Shown here piece by piece: positions 28,400-36,262 of a DNA stretch of 64,000 nucleotides. The stretch lies in NCBI RefSeq assembly GCF_900104025.1, contig NZ_FNIQ01000003.1:496001-560000 (forward strand), read 5' to 3'. The translations under genes were made by a program, and so were the position numbers. Each line of letters begins with the position of its first letter. Positions within the stretch are counted from its first letter, which is position 1. The stretch comes from Geodermatophilus sp. DSM 45219 (GTDB lineage: Bacteria; Actinomycetota; Actinomycetes; Mycobacteriales; Geodermatophilaceae). Below the pieces are notes generated by a model. The model saw nothing but the letters and a program-made list of their open reading frames with translations. It was not told where the DNA came from and did not search any database.

Positions 28400-28761
28400 C
28401 CCCCGTGCTCGTCGTCGCGGTCACCGTGGCCGCCGCCTTGCTCACGCTGGCCGGGATCGCTTCGACCCTCGCCCGGCGGCGGATCGGCCTGCTGCACCTG
28501 GCGGGCACGGCGGTGCTGGAGGCGCTGCTGCTGGTGCAGGCGGTGCTCGCCGTCGTCCGGCTGGTGCAGGGCGAGCGCCCGGCCGACACCCCGACCTTCC
28601 TCGGCTACCTGGCGGGCATCGTGCTGCTCCCGGTGGCCGGGGCGCTGTGGGCGCGCAGCGAGCCGACCCGCTGGGCGGGCAGCGTCCTGGCCGTGGCGGC
28701 CGCCGCGGTGGGCGTGATGGTGTGGCGGCTCCAGCAGCTGTGGGAGGCAACGGGTGGCTGA
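28396..28761 (+). CDS. Small integral membrane protein, function unknown
   Basis: 121 residues with four predicted membrane helices (about 3-23, 33-56, 65-85, 92-110), a short basic loop after helix 1 (LARRRIG) and no catalytic motif. It overlaps the following membrane gene by 8 bp, so the two may form one complex. Start is GTG 28396. Confidence 0.7.
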   Translation: MTPVLVVAVTVAAALLTLAGIASTLARRRIGLLHLAGTAVLEALLLVQAVLAVVRLVQGERPADTPTFLGYLAGIVLLPVAGALWARSEPTRWAGSVLAVAAAAVGVMVWRLQQLWEATGG

Positions 28762-29179
28762 GCCGTCGGGGGAGCGGCCGGCGGGGGAGCCGCCGCCGGC
28801 CGCCGGTGGACCGGGCCGGCTGCTCGTCGCGGTCTACGGCGTCTTCGCGCTGGCCACCGGCGCGCGGGCCGTCGTCCAGCTGGCGACCCGCTACGCCGAG
28901 GCGCCGGTCGCCTACCTGCTGTCCGCCCTGGCCGCCGCCGTCTACGTCGTCGCGACGGTGGCCTTGGCCCGGGGCGGACGGCGGACCGCGCTGGTCGCGA
29001 TCACCGTCGAGCTGGTCGGCGTCCTGGTCGTCGGCACGCTGTCGCTGCTGGAGCCGGCCGCGTTCCCCGACGAGACGGTGTGGTCGGCGTACGGCCGCGG
29101 CTACCTCTTCATCCCGCTGGTGCTGCCGGTCGCCGGCCTGCTGTGGCTGCGCCGCACCGCCCGGACGCCGTCCCGCTGA
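28754..29179 (+). CDS. Small integral membrane protein, function unknown
   Basis: 141 residues. A Pro/Gly-rich cytoplasmic N-terminus (about 1-20) precedes four predicted helices (LLVAVYGVFALATGARAVV, a central pair, and LFIPLVLPVAGLLWL). It ends in an Arg-rich tail. GTG 28754 lies inside the previous gene. I do not recognise a family. Confidence 0.72.
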   Translation: MAEPSGERPAGEPPPAAGGPGRLLVAVYGVFALATGARAVVQLATRYAEAPVAYLLSALAAAVYVVATVALARGGRRTALVAITVELVGVLVVGTLSLLEPAAFPDETVWSAYGRGYLFIPLVLPVAGLLWLRRTARTPSR

Positions 29180-29199
29180 TCGAGGACGGCGGCTCTTGC

Positions 29200-29280
29200 C
29201 GGATCCCGTCGGCCCCGTCCCGGGTCCCGCTCCGAGCCTGCGAAGGGTGGGGAGGAGGGGGTCCTCCTACGAGGGATGGG
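29200..29280 (-). repeat. Family A dispersed repeat, divergent copy
   Basis: On the minus strand it reads GGAGGACCCCCTCC, then CGCAGGCTCGGAGCGGGACC and CGGGACGGGGCC, matching the copies at 34925 and 28193. It lies past the stop of the minus-strand Gly-rich gene (29297), again in that gene's sense. It lacks the usual end block. Confidence 0.5.
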
Positions 29281-29296
29281 GGGACGCGCGGTCCAC

Positions 29297-29998
29297 CTAG
29301 AACTCGCCGCCGCCGAAGTCGCCCCCGAAGTCCCCACCCGGGTCGGCGCCGCCGGCGAGGTCCCCGCCCGGGTCGCCGCCGTAGTCGCCCCCGGCGTCCT
29401 CGTGGCCCTGGGCGTAGGCCTCCTCGTCACCGCCGCCGAACAGGCCGCCGTCCCCGAGCCCGGTGTCGAACAGCGCGTCGGCGACCGCCGTCCCAACCAC
29501 CAGGCCACCGACCGTGCCGAGCAGGCTGGCGCCCACCATGCTCCCGAAGCCGGGTCCACCCCGGCCGTACCCGCCGCCGTACCCGCCCCCGTACCCGCCG
29601 GGGCCCGGTCCGAAGGCCCGCTCCAGCGTCCCGGGCTGGCGCACCTCGGCGCGGGTGGCCGCGCGGGCGAGGGTGCGGGGGTCGTCCGAGCGCGGCCGCT
29701 CCGACGAGGGCACCGCAGCGGCGAGCTGCACCAGCACCTCCTGCCGCTGCTGCGGGGTGAGCTGGGCGAACGCCTCGGCGTGCGCCTCCTCGATCTGGTC
29801 CGGCGGCGCCGTGCGCAGCAGGTAGCGGTAGCGCTCGACGGCCTGCTGGTCGGTCGACGTCCCGCCCTGCGGCGGGGGCGGTGGCTGGTGGCCACCTCCC
29901 TGGTAGCCGCCGTACTGCGGCGAGACGTGCTGGTACCCGTCGTATGCCTGGTCGGAGCCGGAACGGCGGCGGCCGAACAGCCGGTCGAGCAGTCCCAT
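29297..29998 (-). CDS. Gly-rich protein of unknown function
   Basis: 233 residues. An N-terminal basic amphipathic segment (MGLLDRLFGRRRSG) could bind membrane, followed by a Tyr/Gln/Pro-rich stretch. A helical region (about 48-125, LTPQQRQEVLVQLAAAVP) comes next, then GGY repeats (about 130-145), a hydrophobic GASLLGTVGGLVVGTAVADALF segment and an acidic Gly-Asp tail that ends GGDFGGGEF. ATG 29998 has GGAGGGAG upstream. The tail resembles GGDFGGG termini of several actinobacterial membrane-associated proteins of unknown role. Confidence 0.7.
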   Translation of the reverse strand: MGLLDRLFGRRRSGSDQAYDGYQHVSPQYGGYQGGGHQPPPPPQGGTSTDQQAVERYRYLLRTAPPDQIEEAHAEAFAQLTPQQRQEVLVQLAAAVPSSERPRSDDPRTLARAATRAEVRQPGTLERAFGPGPGGYGGGYGGGYGRGGPGFGSMVGASLLGTVGGLVVGTAVADALFDTGLGDGGLFGGGDEEAYAQGHEDAGGDYGGDPGGDLAGGADPGGDFGGDFGGGEF

Positions 29999-30136
29999 GT
30001 CGATCGTCTCCCTCCGGTGGGGCGCCGGCGCACCCCGCCGGAGGGGTTCCCGCCGAGCCGCCGGCCACACCTCCGCAGGCGCAACCGCTGGTCAGACGGC
30101 TCACCCCCGTGGTGGCTGGCAGGGCGGGAGCCGCAC

Positions 30137-30142
30137 TACTGT
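30137..30142 (+). promoter_or_regulatory. Putative -10 box (TACTGT) for a leaderless transcript
   Basis: TACTGT ends seven bases before GTG 30150, with no ribosome site between. This is the typical geometry of leaderless actinobacterial mRNAs. Confidence 0.4.
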
Positions 30143-30149
30143 CGTTCCC

Positions 30150-32405
30150 GTGCCGGCCGAGCGGGACCGTCCGCGGGACTCGTCCCCCGTCCAGCGCCCC
30201 GACGGCGGCATGGGCCGCGAGGAGGCCGGGATCCTCACCGCGGCCGCCACCCTGGTCTCCGAGCGGGAGGGCACCGCATCGGCTGCCCTGCCCGGCGTGC
30301 TGGCCGACGTCCCGGTGGCGGTGCTGCTCATCGACCGCGGCGCCGGCTCGGTCACCTACGCCAACAGCGCGGCGGTGGAGCTGGCCGGCAACGTGCGCCT
30401 CCCCGTCGACGTCGACCGCTGGGGCTCCTCGGTGGGCCTCACCGACCTGGGCGGCCAGCCGCTGGCCAGCACGTCGGGCCCGCTGTCGCTGGTCGCGCAG
30501 GGCCTGCCGGTCACCGGCGAGGCGGTGCGGATCGCGCCGGGCGGAGGCAGCGACCAGGACGGCACCGGGAGCGACCAGCTGCTGTGGGTCACCGGCTTCC
30601 CGCTGTCCGGGCCCGACGGCGAGGAGCAGTTGTCCCTGGTGGTCTTCCTCGAGGTCGAGGGCGACGGCCCGGCCGAGGACCACCTGCAGGCGCTGCGGGA
30701 GCGGGCCGTCGTCGCCACTGACATCGCCTTCACCATCACCGACCCCCGCCAGCCGGACGACCCGCTGATCTGGGTGAACCCCTCCTTCACCCGCATCACC
30801 GGCTACGAGTACGGCGAGGCCGTCGGGCGCAACTGCCGCTTCCTGCAGGGCCCGGCCACCGACCCCGCGGCGGTCGTCGAGATCCGCACCGCGCTCGAGG
30901 CCCGGCAGCCGGTCACCACCACGCTGCTCAACCACCGCAAGGACGGCACCGCCTTCTGGAACCAGCTGTCGATCACCCCGGTGTTCGACGGCGCGGGCGA
31001 GCTCGTCAGCTTCGTCGGCGTGCAGACCGACGTCACCGAGCGGGTGCGCGTCGAGCGCGAGCGGGAGGCCGCCTTCGCCGCCGAGCGGGCTGCCCGTCAG
31101 GAGGCCGAGCAGGCCCGGGCCGACGCCGAGCGGGCCCGGGCCGACGCCGAGCGCATGCAGGGCCGGCTGGCGCTGATGGCCGAGGCGACGAGCACGCTGA
31201 TCGCCACGCTCGACCTCACCGACGTCCTCGACCGGCTGGCCCGGCTGTGCGTGCCGCTGCTCGCCGACTGGGTGTTCATCTCCATGGTCGACGACGCCGG
31301 GACCGTCCGGGAGACCGCCTCCCGTCACCGCGACGGGTTCGCCGACGAGCTGGCGCTGCTGGCCGCCCAGCACGCCGGGCAGCTGCCGGAGACCTCCCCC
31401 ACCCGCCGCAGCATCGCGACCGCGCGGCCGGTGCTGGTGCAGCACGCCGACCTCGACCTCGACGCGCTGTTCGCCAGCGCGGGGACCCGCGAGGCCGCGG
31501 CGCGCCTCGGTGCGGCCTCGCTGCTCGCCGTCCCCATGGTGGCCCGGCGGCGGACCCGCGGCGCCATCCTGCTCGCCCGCAGCGACGCCGAGCGCCCCTT
31601 CACCCAGGAGGACGTCGACCTCGCCGAGGACCTCGCGCGCCGGGCCGCGCTCGCGATGGACAACGTGCGGCTGTACCAACAGGAGCACGCCGTCGCCGAC
31701 ACGCTGCAGCGGTCGCTGCTGCCCGACCTGCCCTCGATCGGCAGGGTCGAGTCGGCCGCCCACTACGTCAGCGCCTCGACCGCCGCCGACGTGGGAGGCG
31801 ACTTCTACGACCTGCTCGAGCTGCCCGACGGGTCGATCGGGGTGGTCGTCGGCGACGTCGTCGGCCACGACATCGCGGCCGCGGCGGCGATGGGGCACCT
31901 ACGGGGGCTCCTCCGGGCCTCGGTGTGGGAGGCGCCCGACCCCGACCCGGCGGCCGTGCTGGCCCGGGTCGACCGGCTCGTGCAGGGCCTGGGTGTCGCC
32001 TCGATGGCGACGATGGTCTACGTCCGGGCCGAACGCCCGGAGCAGGACGGCGCACCGTGGCGGCTGCACCTCGCGAGCGCCGGCCACCCGCCGCCCCTGC
32101 TGCGCACGCCCGACGGCGCGGTGCAGCTGCTCGACGGCGTGACCGGCCTGCTCATCGGCGTCGACGACAGCCTGCCCCGTACCTCGACGTCGATCGACCT
32201 GCCGCCCGGCACCACGCTGGTGGCCTACACCGACGGGCTCATCGAGCGGCCCGGTGCCGACCTCGACGACGGCATCGGCGAGCTGGTCGGCCGGCTGGCC
32301 GGCGCCCGGGCCGGGGCCGGCCCCCGGGAGCTCTGCGACGCCGCGGTCGCCGGCTCCCTGGACGGCCGGGACGACGTCGCGCTGATCGCCGTCCGGTTCT
32401 GCTGA
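30150..32405 (+). CDS. PAS-LOV-GAF-PP2C (SpoIIE-type) phosphatase, probable blue-light sensor
   Basis: About 751 residues. An N-terminal PAS-like domain spans about 45-180. A LOV domain spans about 187-300 with the photoactive-cysteine motif GRNCRFLQG (Cys229) and the flavin contacts NHRKDGTAFWNQLSI and FVGVQTDVT. A coiled coil follows (AERAARQEAEQARADAERA), then a GAF domain (about 345-505). The PP2C/SpoIIE domain has metal-binding GGDFYDLLEL, VGDVVGHD, SAGHPPPLL, YTDGLIE and DDVALIAV. Such proteins dephosphorylate anti-anti-sigma factors. No anti-sigma or STAS gene adjoins it. Start at GTG 30150 fits a leaderless promoter; ATG 30210 is the alternative. Confidence 0.9.
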   Translation: MPAERDRPRDSSPVQRPDGGMGREEAGILTAAATLVSEREGTASAALPGVLADVPVAVLLIDRGAGSVTYANSAAVELAGNVRLPVDVDRWGSSVGLTDLGGQPLASTSGPLSLVAQGLPVTGEAVRIAPGGGSDQDGTGSDQLLWVTGFPLSGPDGEEQLSLVVFLEVEGDGPAEDHLQALRERAVVATDIAFTITDPRQPDDPLIWVNPSFTRITGYEYGEAVGRNCRFLQGPATDPAAVVEIRTALEARQPVTTTLLNHRKDGTAFWNQLSITPVFDGAGELVSFVGVQTDVTERVRVEREREAAFAAERAARQEAEQARADAERARADAERMQGRLALMAEATSTLIATLDLTDVLDRLARLCVPLLADWVFISMVDDAGTVRETASRHRDGFADELALLAAQHAGQLPETSPTRRSIATARPVLVQHADLDLDALFASAGTREAAARLGAASLLAVPMVARRRTRGAILLARSDAERPFTQEDVDLAEDLARRAALAMDNVRLYQQEHAVADTLQRSLLPDLPSIGRVESAAHYVSASTAADVGGDFYDLLELPDGSIGVVVGDVVGHDIAAAAAMGHLRGLLRASVWEAPDPDPAAVLARVDRLVQGLGVASMATMVYVRAERPEQDGAPWRLHLASAGHPPPLLRTPDGAVQLLDGVTGLLIGVDDSLPRTSTSIDLPPGTTLVAYTDGLIERPGADLDDGIGELVGRLAGARAGAGPRELCDAAVAGSLDGRDDVALIAVRFC

Positions 32406-32409
32406 GACC

Positions 32410-32919
32410 TCAGTTCGGGAAGGCCTCCAGCAGGCCGTAGGCGCCCCGGTGGAACAGCAGCGGCCGCCGCCCCGGGTCGGCGCCGAGGTCCAGCACCCGG
32501 GCGGCGACCAGGGTGTGGTCGCCGCCGTCGTACTCCGCCCACAGCTCGCAGTCGATCCAGGCGACGACCCCCTCGAGCACCGGCTGGCCGGTGCGGCTGG
32601 ACCGCCACGGCACGCCGGCGAACTTGTCGGCGCCGGAGCGGGCGAAGGCGACGGAGAGTTCGGTCTGGTCCTCGGCGAGCACGTTGACGCAGAAGCGGCC
32701 CAGCTCGCGCAGCCGCGGCCAGGTGCGCGACGTGCGGGCCGGTGCGATGACGACCAAGGGCGGGTCCAGCGACAGCGAGCTGAACGACTGGCAGGTGAAC
32801 CCGATGGGCCCCTCCTCGCCCTGCGCGGTCACGACCGTGACCCCGGAGGCGAAGTGACCGAGGACGTCGCGCATGGTGCGGGGGTCGACCACCCCGTCCC
32901 CGGACGGTGGCTGGCTCAT
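32410..32919 (-). CDS. Flavin reductase family protein
   Basis: 169 residues, FMN-binding split barrel of the HpaC/flavin reductase type: LGHFASGVTVVTAQ, GFTCQSFSSLSLDPPLVVIAPA and FCVNVLAEDQTELSVAFA. It would reduce FMN or FAD with NAD(P)H for a two-component monooxygenase, but no oxygenase is adjacent. Start is ATG 32919. It converges with the LOV phosphatase; only four bases separate them. Confidence 0.9.
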   Translation of the reverse strand: MSQPPSGDGVVDPRTMRDVLGHFASGVTVVTAQGEEGPIGFTCQSFSSLSLDPPLVVIAPARTSRTWPRLRELGRFCVNVLAEDQTELSVAFARSGADKFAGVPWRSSRTGQPVLEGVVAWIDCELWAEYDGGDHTLVAARVLDLGADPGRRPLLFHRGAYGLLEAFPN

Positions 32920-33016
32920 GGCCTCCAGCCAACCACGGTGCGGCAGGTCACCCGGTGCCCACCGGTCGGGGTCCGCCCCTCGCTCGCTGGCGCTCGCTGC
33001 GGTGCTCCCGCCGGCG

Positions 33017-33955
33017 TCACCCGACGACGGGCAGTGGCCGCGGCACCGACCGGCCACCCGCCCGGTACAGCGAGCTGGGCAGCTCGTGGCCCACGGCGTC
33101 CTCGGTGACCCGGGCGGCGGCCAGCACGGCGTCGAGGTCCAGCCCGGTGCGCACGCCGGACTCCTCGAGCATGTAGACCAGCTCCTCGGTGGCGATGTTG
33201 CCGCTGGCGCCCGGCGCGAACGGGCAGCCACCCAGCCCGCCCACCGACGCGTCCAGCTGGGTGGCCCCCGCCTGGACCGCGGCCAGCGCGTTGGCCTGAC
33301 CGGTGCCCCGGGTGTCGTGGAAGTGCACGCCCACCTCGATCCCGGGACAGGCCCGGCGGACGGCGTCGAGCAGCTGCACCACCCGCAGCGGGGTGGTCGT
33401 GCCGATGGTGTCGCCCAGGCAGAGCCGGTCGGCGCCGGCGGTGACCGCGGCACGGGCGACGTCCACGGTGCGGGGGATGGGCGTGCGGCCGTCGAAGGGG
33501 CAGTCCCACGCCGTCGCGATGATGACCTCCAGCGAGCCGCCGGCGCCGTGCGCCAGGCCGGCCACCTCACCCACCGCGGCCACCGCCTCGGCCGTGCTGC
33601 GGCCGGCGTTGGCCCGGCTGTGCCCGTCGGCGGCCGAGACGACGTACTCCAGGTCGGCGATGCCGGCGTCCACGGCCCGGACCGCGCCGCGGGCGTTGGC
33701 GACGAGCGCGGAGAAGGCGACGCCGTCGAAGCGGTGCAGCTCGGCGGCCACCTGGTCGGCGTCGGCCAGCGCGGGGACGGCCTTGGGTGAGACGAACGAG
33801 GTGACCTCGATCCAGCGGACGCCGGTGGCCACCAGCGCCTCCAGCATCGCCAGCTTGCCCTCCAGGGGCACCGCCGCCTCCAGCTGCAGGCCGTCGCGCA
33901 TGCCGACCTCGCGGACGTCCACGGTCGCGGGCAGCACCAGGTCGAACTCGTTCAC
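33017..33955 (-). CDS. mvaB: Hydroxymethylglutaryl-CoA lyase-like enzyme
   Basis: Cleaves HMG-CoA to acetoacetate and acetyl-CoA in leucine degradation. 312 residues, DRE-TIM fold: VREVGMRDGLQLE (Arg-Asp catalytic pair), IEVTSFVSPKAVPALADAD, GVHFHDTRGTG (metal His) and GGLGGCPFAPGASGN (active-site Cys loop). GTG 33955 has GAGGAGG upstream. It stands alone without leucine-catabolic neighbours, so a related acyl-CoA substrate cannot be excluded. Confidence 0.92.
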   Translation of the reverse strand: MNEFDLVLPATVDVREVGMRDGLQLEAAVPLEGKLAMLEALVATGVRWIEVTSFVSPKAVPALADADQVAAELHRFDGVAFSALVANARGAVRAVDAGIADLEYVVSAADGHSRANAGRSTAEAVAAVGEVAGLAHGAGGSLEVIIATAWDCPFDGRTPIPRTVDVARAAVTAGADRLCLGDTIGTTTPLRVVQLLDAVRRACPGIEVGVHFHDTRGTGQANALAAVQAGATQLDASVGGLGGCPFAPGASGNIATEELVYMLEESGVRTGLDLDAVLAAARVTEDAVGHELPSSLYRAGGRSVPRPLPVVG

Positions 33956-33997
33956 GGGCCCTCCTCGTCCGGTTGCGTGCCATCCTGCCCCGGCGCG

Positions 33998-34015
33998 GCG
34001 TTCCACGTGGAACGC
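33998..34015. promoter_or_regulatory. parS-like palindrome, copy 2 (extends to 18 bp)
   Basis: The 14-bp core GTTCCACGTGGAAC (34000-34013) is extended by two bases on each side to the perfect 18-bp palindrome GCGTTCCACGTGGAACGC. It lies between the divergent HMG-CoA lyase and GGDEF genes. Confidence 0.62.
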
Positions 34016-34039
34016 AGACCCCCGGTGGAAGGAGGTGTG

Positions 34040-34927
34040 GTGGACGCTTCGGGCGTGCTGCCACCCGCTGACCAGCGCACCGTGTTCACCCACGCCCCCA
34101 TGGGCATCCTCATCGCCACGCCCGCGGGGACGGTGACCGCGGCGAACCCGGCGCTGGCCGGGATGCTGGGTAGCGGCGCCGAGGAGCTGGTCGGCAGCCA
34201 GGTGCTCGACTGGGTGCACCCCGACGAGCGACCCGCGACGGCGGAGGCCTACACCGACGTCGTCGAGCGGCACCGGGTGATGCGGCACGAGACCCGGCTG
34301 GTCCGGCGGGACGGCAGCGTCGTCCCCACGCAGATCACCTCGGCCTGGGTGGACGAGACACCCACCGGGGACGCCGCCCACCTGGTGGTGATCGTCGAGG
34401 ACATCACCGAGCGCAAGGGCCTGGAGACCGCGCTCGTGCACCGGTCGCTGCACGACCCGCTCACCGGGCTGCCGAACCGGGCGCTGTTCACCGACCGGCT
34501 GCGGCACGCCCTCGAACGCGGCCGCCGCGAGGGGACGCCGACGAGCCTGCTGGGCATCGACCTCGACGGCTTCAAGCGCATCAACGACGTGCACGGGCAC
34601 CCGGTCGGCGACGAGGTGCTGGTCGCCTTCGCCGGGCGGCTGACCTCGGTGCTGCGCGCGAGCGACACCGCGGCCCGCGTCGGCGGCGACGAGTTCAGCG
34701 TCGTGTGCGAGAACAGCGGGCGGGTCGACGCCGAGGCGCTCGCCGCCCGGCTGCGGCGCGCGGCCGCCGAGCCGCTGCGGCTGGCCGGTGGGCTGGTGCT
34801 CCCGCTCTCGATGAGCATCGGGATCGCCACGGTGGAGGGCGGCGCGGACCCGGAGCAGGCGTTCGGGGGGCTCGTCCGCGCCGCCGACGCCGCGATGTAC
34901 GCCGACAAGGGCGCCCGCCGGGGCTGA
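34040..34927 (+). CDS. Diguanylate cyclase with PAS sensor
   Basis: 295 residues. A PAS domain (about 12-125: APMGILIATPAGTVTAANPA, LDWVHPDERP, DITERK) is followed by a complete GGDEF domain (DPLTGLPNRALF, DLDGFKRINDVHGHPVGDEVL, RVGGDEFSVV). It would make cyclic di-GMP from two GTP, tuning motility or surface growth. No inhibitory RxxD site is obvious five residues before GGDEF, and no EAL domain is present. The GTG at 34040 is four bases after GGAGG; the adjacent GTG 34037 is too close to it. Confidence 0.92.
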   Translation: MDASGVLPPADQRTVFTHAPMGILIATPAGTVTAANPALAGMLGSGAEELVGSQVLDWVHPDERPATAEAYTDVVERHRVMRHETRLVRRDGSVVPTQITSAWVDETPTGDAAHLVVIVEDITERKGLETALVHRSLHDPLTGLPNRALFTDRLRHALERGRREGTPTSLLGIDLDGFKRINDVHGHPVGDEVLVAFAGRLTSVLRASDTAARVGGDEFSVVCENSGRVDAEALAARLRRAAAEPLRLAGGLVLPLSMSIGIATVEGGADPEQAFGGLVRAADAAMYADKGARRG

Positions 34928-34990
34928 AGGAGGACCCTCCTACCCCTCGCCACCCGCAGGCTCGCGGCGGGACCCTGCAGGAGGGCCGCC
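34925..34990 (+). repeat. Family A dispersed repeat that also encodes a protein C-terminus
   Basis: Begins at the GGDEF-gene stop (TGAAGGAGGACCCTCC), contains CGCAGGCTCGCGGCGGGACC and closes with CCTGCAGGAGGGCCG. Arms GGACCCTCCT and AGGAGGGCC pair. On the opposite strand it supplies about the last 16 residues of the M20 peptidase. Confidence 0.7.
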
Positions 34991-36076
34991 CCAGCGGGCG
35001 ACGACGGCGGAGAAGGCGGCCGCCGCCTGCTCGACCTCGGTGACCTCCACGTACTCGTCGACGGCGTGCATCACCGCGGGGGTGCCCGGACCCCAGACCA
35101 CGACGGGTGCACCGCCGACCACCCGGACCAGCACCGACGCGTCGGTGAAGTAGGTCGCCGGCGTGGGGCGGACGGCCGCGGGGAGGGAGGCGACCCACGG
35201 GTCGTCGGCGGGGGTTCCGACCGGCGGCAGGTCGACCCGCACCTCGACGTCGGCGACCTCGGGCTGGTCGCGCCACCAGCGCAGCAGGTCGCCGGCGTCC
35301 CCGACGGTGCGCATGTCCACCACCGCCTCGGCCCGGTCGGGGACGACGTTGGGCACGGTGCCTCCGGCCACGACGCCGGGGTTCCACGTCTCGGTGCCGA
35401 GGAACGGGTCGGTGCGCAGCGGCAGCGCGCCGGCGGCCCGGCCCAGGACGGCCACCAGGTCCAGGACGGCGTTGTGCCCGCGCTCGGGCGTGCTGCCGTG
35501 GGCCGCCCGGCCCGCCGTCCGCACCGCGAGCCACAGCGCGCCCTTGTGGCCGAGGACGACCTGGTTGCCGGTCGCCTCGGGGACGACGACCGCGCCGATC
35601 CGCTGGTCGGCCACCGCCGACGCCGCTGCGGCGGCGCCCTGCGAGCCGGTCTCCTCGTCGCTGGTCAGCAGCAGCGCCACCGGCGTCTCCGGGTCGGCGG
35701 CGGCGAGCGCAGCCGCGGCGGCGACCACCCCGGCCTTCATGTCGCTCGTCCCGCGGCCCCACACCCGCCCCTCCTCGACGTCGGCGCCGAAGGGGTCGCG
35801 CGCCCAGGCGCCGGGGTCGGGCACCGGGACGGTGTCGACGTGGCAGGCGAACAGCAGCTGCCGGCGGTCCGGGTCGACCGGGGTGCGCAGCAGGGTCCAC
35901 GGCTGGTCGCGGTCGCCGCCCTGCGTCACCTCCAGGTGCGGAGCCCGCTCGCGCAGCACGTCGGTGAGCGCGCCGAGCAGGTCGCGCTGGGCGACCGCGT
36001 CGCCGGACACCGTCCGCCGGCCGGTCAGCTCGCGCACCAGCGCGACGAGGTCGAGGGCAGGACCGGTCGCCGTCAT
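34940..36076 (-). CDS. M20 family metallopeptidase (ArgE/DapE-like)
   Basis: A 378-residue zinc amidohydrolase. Metal ligands and catalytic residues are visible in FACHVDTVPVP, GRGTSDMKAGV, TSDEETGS and VPEATGNQ; the dimerisation lid follows AAHGSTPERGHNAV. It could be DapE, ArgE or a general carboxypeptidase; sequence alone does not decide. The last 16 or so residues (GGPPAGSRREPAGGEG) are encoded by a dispersed repeat and are probably not structural. Start ATG 36076. Convergent with the GGDEF gene. Confidence 0.88.
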   Translation of the reverse strand: MTATGPALDLVALVRELTGRRTVSGDAVAQRDLLGALTDVLRERAPHLEVTQGGDRDQPWTLLRTPVDPDRRQLLFACHVDTVPVPDPGAWARDPFGADVEEGRVWGRGTSDMKAGVVAAAAALAAADPETPVALLLTSDEETGSQGAAAAASAVADQRIGAVVVPEATGNQVVLGHKGALWLAVRTAGRAAHGSTPERGHNAVLDLVAVLGRAAGALPLRTDPFLGTETWNPGVVAGGTVPNVVPDRAEAVVDMRTVGDAGDLLRWWRDQPEVADVEVRVDLPPVGTPADDPWVASLPAAVRPTPATYFTDASVLVRVVGGAPVVVWGPGTPAVMHAVDEYVEVTEVEQAAAAFSAVVARWGGPPAGSRREPAGGEG

Positions 36077-36209
36077 GCGCCGATCCTGCTCCCCAGCCAC
36101 CCCGGGGCGCACCTCACCGGCTCAGCGACGGCCGGGGACGACAGCCAGCCGCGGTGGACCGGTCGCGGGGGCCCGGAGGGCCTCCCGACCGGGACACGGG
36201 CAGCGGCTC

Positions 36210-36259
36210 AACGGCCGTCGGGGACGGCCGTTGGCCGCGGTGCGGTCCGGTAGGACCGC
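36210..36259 (-). terminator. Two tandem hairpins after glpD
   Basis: AACGGCCGT/ACGGCCGTT (36210-36232, 5-base loop) and TGCGGTCC/GGACCGCA (36241-36260, 4-base loop) follow the glpD stop at 36263 in the minus direction. Confidence 0.6.
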
Positions 36260-36262
36260 AGA

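Noticed and set aside
29560-29610. Short direct repeats suggestive of a CRISPR or minisatellite
   Set aside because: They are in-frame GGY codon repeats of the Gly-rich protein, without spacers.
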